Positions 59,901-64,000 of a DNA stretch of 64,000 nucleotides are shown piece by piece. Position numbers and translations under genes: made by a program. A model generated the notes under the pieces. The model made no database searches, was not told the DNA's origin, and worked only from the letters and a program-made list of their open reading frames with translations. Source of the stretch: Thunnus maccoyii (lineage: Eukaryota > Chordata > Actinopteri > Scombriformes > Scombridae). Positions within the stretch are counted from its first letter, which is position 1; every line of letters starts with the position of its first letter. The DNA lies in assembly GCF_910596095.1 (NCBI RefSeq), contig NC_056539.1:10357501-10421500 (forward strand), given 5' to 3'.

Positions 59901-62900
59901 CCTGCATCGTCTCTTCTCGCAGACGAGTCAGTGTATGTGGCTGATGCAGGCTCTGGGCTTCCTGCTCTCAGCTCTCCCTGTGGAAGACATCTTGAGAAAC
60001 CTTCACTCTCTTATCACCCCCTACATTCAGCAACTCGAGAAACTAGCTGATGAGACGGTGCGTACACAGACCAACATGTAACAGTACACACACACACGCA
60101 CGTACACAGGGCAGGCACAGTTGGACTCTGGCCATTAGGAACAGACCTCGTGTCTGTGTGGTGTCACTGCAGTGGAACATTTCTCCACGGGACCAGATTG
60201 GATTTGACCCTGCACCGTGGGCTAGTGACTCATATGGAAGTAGCTAAGACACCACTTTCTCATGCAAACACTAACACAGCAAGAGAAGAAGAAAAAAAAC
60301 TGAGTTCAGCAAATTAAAAAGTGCCGACACAAACACTTACTCACTGGTCATGCTTTCACACGTGTGTGCACACAGTCATGCAGAAGACAATTCTGTACCT
60401 AGTTTAAATGTCAGGTCTAACAGAGAATGTATTTTCAGACCCGATAGTACAAATGGTACAAATATGGAGCTGACGTTAATCTAAAACTACACACTTTGCT
60501 TTTTAGAATTTCTCCCGATTCCTTGTTCCACCATCAGAAAAGACCTCGGGTGGGGTGAGCAGGGACGTCAGCTCAGATGAAGTGTTTCATTTCTCTGTGT
60601 GTCTGTCCCCGTCTCACCTTCCACACAACACACACACACACACACAGAGTCACGCACTATCTCATCCTTTCTCTCTGACTTCCTCCCTCTCTTATTGTTT
60701 TCTGTCTACCTTCTGATGTATCGGCATTACATCAGACTAGGAAATCAGGTGCTGTGTCTGGAGCCAAATAGTGGCACCTAGTGGGCAGACTTTCAGGTCT
60801 ACATTACATCAGGGGTGAATGACCGTGATGTCTCATGGGGCTGACTGCAAAAACTGATGGAGCCACTCTTGATTGTGTGGAGCGGGATGTGCACACATAT
60901 TGTTGTAGGATGAAGTGTTGTGCAGTAAAAGCATCAACAATGTGAGGGAGGTTGATGTTGACAGAGAGATGAGAGATGTGGCTGTTAAAGGGTGTGGCAG
61001 GCATCCTCGTCCTCTTCGTAGTCTTTTGGCTCTGTCACATCACCATGGAGACAGTGCTAGTGAAACCCTAATTAGTGATTTATCTGGGGAAGGTGTGTGT
61101 GTGTGTGTCTCACTGAGAGAGAGCCTTTACTTTCCATCTGTCGCATCACTGACACACCTGCTCCTCCTGTGATTGACTTGTGTTTTTTCTTAACTAGGAC
61201 TGAAATTAAAATAATTAAAATGATCTGTATCTACCAATTATTTTTGATTGACAGTTAAGTTATTAAGTAATATATTTACTCATAGAATGAAAAATGATGA
61301 CAAATGCCTCAAAGTATGTCTGAAATTGCTTATGTATTCTAACCAGCAGACAGCAACAGTCTACAGCTAAGCTAGCAGCTCTGTGAATATGTCAGGACAG
61401 CGGTGCTAATGTCTGCATGCTAACATGCAAACATGATGATGCTAACATGCTGATATGACCCAGGTATAATGTTAATTATGTTTGTTTTAGCATGCTAACT
61501 TTTGCTAATTAGGACAAAACACAAAGCCGAGGGGATTTTCATTAATTTTGCAAGTATTTAGTGGTAAACCAAAGTATTTAACAAGTTTTTTGGAACTTCT
61601 GGATTTTTGAACTGCTGCTTTTACTGTTCAGGGGTAAAATATTGGTAGCATGTCTAGCTTTACGTTGCTAAATGAACCTGATGGGCAGGGGGTGGTATAC
61701 TAGCAAATTTTTAATATAATAATATTTAAGCAGCTTTTCTTATCTTCTTTTTTTCTCTTTCTTTTTTTTATTCCTCTAGCCTAATCCCTCCAACAAGTTA
61801 GCAATCATCCACATCTTGGGGCTGCTGTCCAACCTGTTCACTACGCTGGACATCAGCAAGCAGGATGATGAGTCAGCGGACGGCTCAGCACCACCTGTCA
61901 AAACAGCACCACCTCCACCTGGACCAAACCCAGTCAGTCAGCACACATCATCATCACTGACGTTAATATGGTTGGGTGACTGGACTAATACAGAATGATC
62001 AGTGAAAGTCTGAATCTATGGATGACACTGTACATATTGGCCAATACAAACATGCAGTAGGCTTTATAATCCAGTACATTGCAGATTAGTAGATGTAAAA
62101 GGCACATGAGGCACATAGCGCTTGCAGCCATATGAGTTCCACTCCCACCACTGAATACATATAGCTGGTTGAAGGGGTGAGGGTGGCCAACAGGAAAAAA
62201 ATTTGCCCCGTCACTCAACCATAGTAATTCTGCTGATAGGCATGCACTCATGTGTAAATGCTAACTTCTAATGCTACTGCTTGTTTATGACTTTCTATTC
62301 ATTCTATACTTTAATGCTGTTTGTTTGTGTGTTTCAGGTTGTTGTGGTTTTGCAACAAGTGTTTGCTCTTATACAGACAGTACTCAGCAAGTGGCTCAAC
62401 GACTCGCAGGTTGTAGAGGTAAGTCGTCAGCATGTGCGGCCACATACTGTCAGACCTCTGCGTTTCTCAGATATTGGTCCACTTAATCAGACGTGACATT
62501 TCAGTGAAACTGATTTCATGTTGTTCCTCAGGCGGTGTGCGCCATCTTTGAGAAGTCTGTGAAGACTCTGCTCCATGACTTTGCTCCCATGGTGTCTCAG
62601 CTAAGTGAGATGCTCGGGCAGATGTACAGTACAATTCCTCAGGCCTCGGCCCTTGACCTCACACGACAGGTACACACTCATACATGTGAACGCACACACA
62701 AACACACATTAGTATCCTTCCTTTAATACTTTATGGTTACATGCTAAGAGATAAAAGGGCTGTGTATGAGCTAATAAGGCATGCACCAGTGAGTCCAAGG
62801 TTAATGAGGATGCAGTGTAAGTTTGTAAAACTTCATCCACAGTTAGTCTTTATTCATGACTACACTCTCAAGCATGATAAAGACTAAAACCCATTTAAAA

Positions 62901-63667
62901 GATAATCAGTCTTTACAACTTCAATTTAAATTTACTTTCAAAGTCAAAAATAACTAAACAATAAATAGCAATTTATGGGGGTTATAAGCACTCAGTGATA
63001 ATTTAGTGATAATCACATCAAGTGCGTTTACATGAACCCTAGTAGTCTGATTATTTTTATCCTTCTGCAACAACTTGGTTTTTTGTTTTTTTAATTCTGC
63101 TGGAGAAACTGGATTTCTCGGCTGATTTCTGATGTGTAGATTTACATGAAAAGTATTGCTGTGGCAGAAGTGTGTAGGGATGAAAGAGCATTACTCATAT
63201 TGTTAGGTCTTTGTATCTAGATTAATTCATTATTTGTAAAATTTCACATTTGCACAGTAATAAAAACTGTGCTGTCACTACAGAGCTTGTTTTCTCACTG
63301 CTCCATCAGTGCACATATTCTGACTAAAAGAGAAAAACAACTCAGAGTCATATATCACTGATACACTCAAAACATGCCAGCCTTGGTTTAAAATAATGTT
63401 GGGTTGGGGAGAAACCCGATTACTAACCAGCTGTATGTAAATACAGGTTTTACAGTAATCGGGTTACTGCAGAGCATTTAAAGGCATTCTGTGGTTTCTC
63501 TCCCAATAACCTGGTTTCTTGTGTGCAAGTAAACACAGCGAGTGTCTGACGTGACGTCTTACTGTTTCAGATGGTGCATATCTTTGCCAGCGAGACAGAC
63601 CACTTCCCACCCATCAAGGCTCTGTTTGAGCTGGTTACCTCGGTAACATTGTCCATCTTCCAACAAG
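46072..63667 (+). CDS. ipo13: Importin-13 (karyopherin beta family), 5' part; gene continues past the window
   Basis: Sixteen coding exons: 46072-46140, 51958-52083, 52177-52533, 52748-53001, 56360-56500, 56963-57104, 57655-57821, 58463-58583, 58934-59081, 59218-59399, 59669-59695, 59923-60057, 61780-61932, 62338-62418, 62532-62669 and 63571-63667 (open, phase 1). They encode about 779 of roughly 960 residues in one frame. IPO13 is a bidirectional nuclear transport receptor of the importin-beta superfamily that imports cargoes such as the MAGOH-RBM8A (Y14) pair and UBC9 and exports eIF1A, under Ran-GTP control. The N-terminal blocks DFTVENVEKALHQLYYDPNI, WLMQAQVSPQAW and VPEIQYFGASALHTKISRYW are nearly identical to human IPO13 and form the Ran-binding importin N-terminal region. 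HEAT repeats fill the rest; landmarks are HYPVNETTSSLTLTFWYTLQ, VDISDTLMYVYEMLGAELLS, ISTLKKICRECKYDLPPYA-type repeats and QASALDLTRQ. Residues 1-14 differ from mammals. A 27-nt microexon lies at 59669-59695. Introns 1 (5.8 kb) and 4 (3.4 kb) are the longest. The donors of exons 4 and 5 run into GT repeats. Confidence 0.97.
46543..46601. repeat. Alternating purine-pyrimidine tract (GT)n(GC)n
   Basis: GT units pass into GCGCGCGC, then GT, then GCGCGCGC again over about 59 bases in ipo13 intron 1. This composition favours Z-DNA. Confidence 0.9.
46605..51957. other. ipo13: ipo13 intron 1, remainder
   Basis: No exon fits between 46140 and 51958 in the importin-13 frame. The interval contains a G-run near 46839-46848, T-runs near 51011, 51311 and 51411, and short low-complexity frames. 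The frame at 51434-51991 merely runs into exon 2. Confidence 0.5.
53396..53447. repeat. (GA)n microsatellite in ipo13 intron 4
   Basis: GA units with one AGCAAGCG break. Confidence 0.9.
54858..54906. repeat. (CA)n microsatellite
   Basis: About 24 uninterrupted CA units. Confidence 0.95.
55138..55470. mobile_element. hAT-type MITE in ipo13 intron 4
   Basis: The left end GTGCTGAAACAATAAGTTGA ... CAGAAAATTAATTGAC and the right end TTGACAGATAAATCAATAAT ... CAGTAGCTGCCCTAG are imperfect inverted repeats around an AT-rich core. This is the pattern of the GCTGCAAC/ATCGATTA fish elements. Confidence 0.6.
56819..56960. repeat. 142-bp CT-rich polypyrimidine tract ending at the ipo13 exon 6 acceptor
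   Basis: Almost pure CT repeat with rare CG and CAT breaks runs straight into CCAG at 56959-56962, so the microsatellite itself is the splice-acceptor pyrimidine tract. Confidence 0.95.
57893..58252. mobile_element. hAT-like MITE in ipo13 intron 7
   Basis: The left end CTGCAAGGGTTGGGCGATGT pairs imperfectly with the right end ATGGACAATGGCATTGTCCA plus TCTGCCCAACCCTAATTTC. This is the GGGTTGGGCGATRT type of terminal repeat often seen in fish. The interior has GACAGGCG-type unique sequence and no coding frame. Confidence 0.65.
60058..61779. other. ipo13: ipo13 intron 12
   Basis: No coding exon is seen between 60057 and 61780. It holds short CA/GT tracts and, at about 61362-61570, a fragment of the dispersed family also found at 7895-8450 (CTAAGCTAGCAGCTCTGTGA, AACATGCTGATATGACCCAG). 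Confidence 0.5.
61362..61570. mobile_element. Dispersed repeat fragment, same family and orientation as 7895-8450
   Basis: It shares GCTAGCAGCTCTGTGA, AACATGCTGAT and AAAACACAAAG with the earlier copy and has several GCTAACATGC units. Confidence 0.55.
63018..63545. mobile_element. Possible inverted-repeat element in ipo13 intron 15
   Basis: AAGTGCGTTTACATGAACCC near the left and GTGCAAGTAAACACAGCGAG near the right are roughly inverted. Internal pairs include GTAATCGGGTTACTG and AACCCGATTACTAACC. The ends are approximate. Confidence 0.4.
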
Positions 63668-64000
63668 GTAGGGGGTATAGCAGGGGAGGGATTGTGAATA
63701 CTGTGAAATGTGTCTGTTCAAGTCAGTGGTACATGTGTCTGATCATATTTGATTTCACAGGGTTCAATACTGTTGCTTGGTGTAGAGAGAGAGGGAGGAA
63801 GAGCGAAAGTGAACAAATTTGTAACAATAAAAGAAAGCAAATTGGTTTCATATTTTATGCATGTTATGGTGACATATACACCCATTTCTTACTTGAATTG
63901 CTTGGAAATACTGATATGATGCTGCATTCTTAGACAATGAAGCTCAGCACGGGGGCCACAAATAGGAAAATGACAAAAAGTCAGAGGTTGTTGCACTCTG

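Noticed and set aside
1-64000. tRNA, rRNA, snRNA or microRNA genes
   Set aside because: No A/B-box tRNA pattern, rRNA core or known small RNA was spotted by eye; a covariance-model scan would be needed to exclude them.

Overview
The window looks like vertebrate nuclear DNA from a teleost fish. Genes are split by GT-AG introns. Dinucleotide (CA/GT, CT/GA) microsatellites are dense, short inverted-repeat DNA transposons are dispersed throughout, and there are non-LTR retrotransposon tails of a kind familiar from ray-finned fish. MMACHC and IPO13 both lie on human chromosome 1p, which is consistent with a conserved linkage group. Nothing bacterial, viral or CRISPR-like was seen.

Layout. Positions 1-21,264 hold no gene I can support: microsatellites, several inverted-repeat (MITE-like) elements, a retrotransposon 3' end at about 19.74-20.09 kb, and one possible conserved non-coding stretch near 13.4 kb. 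Positions 21,265-24,084 (minus) carry a complete five-exon mmachc (266 aa, vitamin B12 processing). A compact shared promoter (about 24.09-24.38 kb) separates it head-to-head from a plus-strand gene whose coding exons run 25,180-30,274. This gene encodes a 448-aa coiled-coil protein with an acidic C-terminus, probably ccdc163. Positions 30.3-34.1 kb are intergenic. Positions 35.37-43.00 kb (minus) carry four coding exons of a mucin-like type I membrane protein that I cannot name; its last exon is unresolved. From about 45.6 kb to the window end (plus) lies ipo13 (importin-13): 16 coding exons covering roughly the first 779 residues, with the 3' part beyond the window.

How the genes relate. 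mmachc and the coiled-coil gene probably share a bidirectional promoter, which contains a good match to the ZNF143/THAP11 (HCFC1-recruiting) motif known to matter for mammalian MMACHC. ipo13 and the mucin-like gene diverge from a gap of about 2.5 kb that holds a long CT/GA tract and an inverted-repeat element. I see no functional pathway linking all four genes.

All exon boundaries were read by hand from splice consensus, reading-frame phase and protein-family similarity remembered from human proteins. For every gene the phases add up without a frameshift. The observations most worth following are the unnamed mucin-like gene with its unresolved 3' end, the mmachc promoter motif, a near-perfect 152-bp palindrome in an mmachc intron, and the coiled-coil gene's GC-AG intron and frame-forced weak acceptor.
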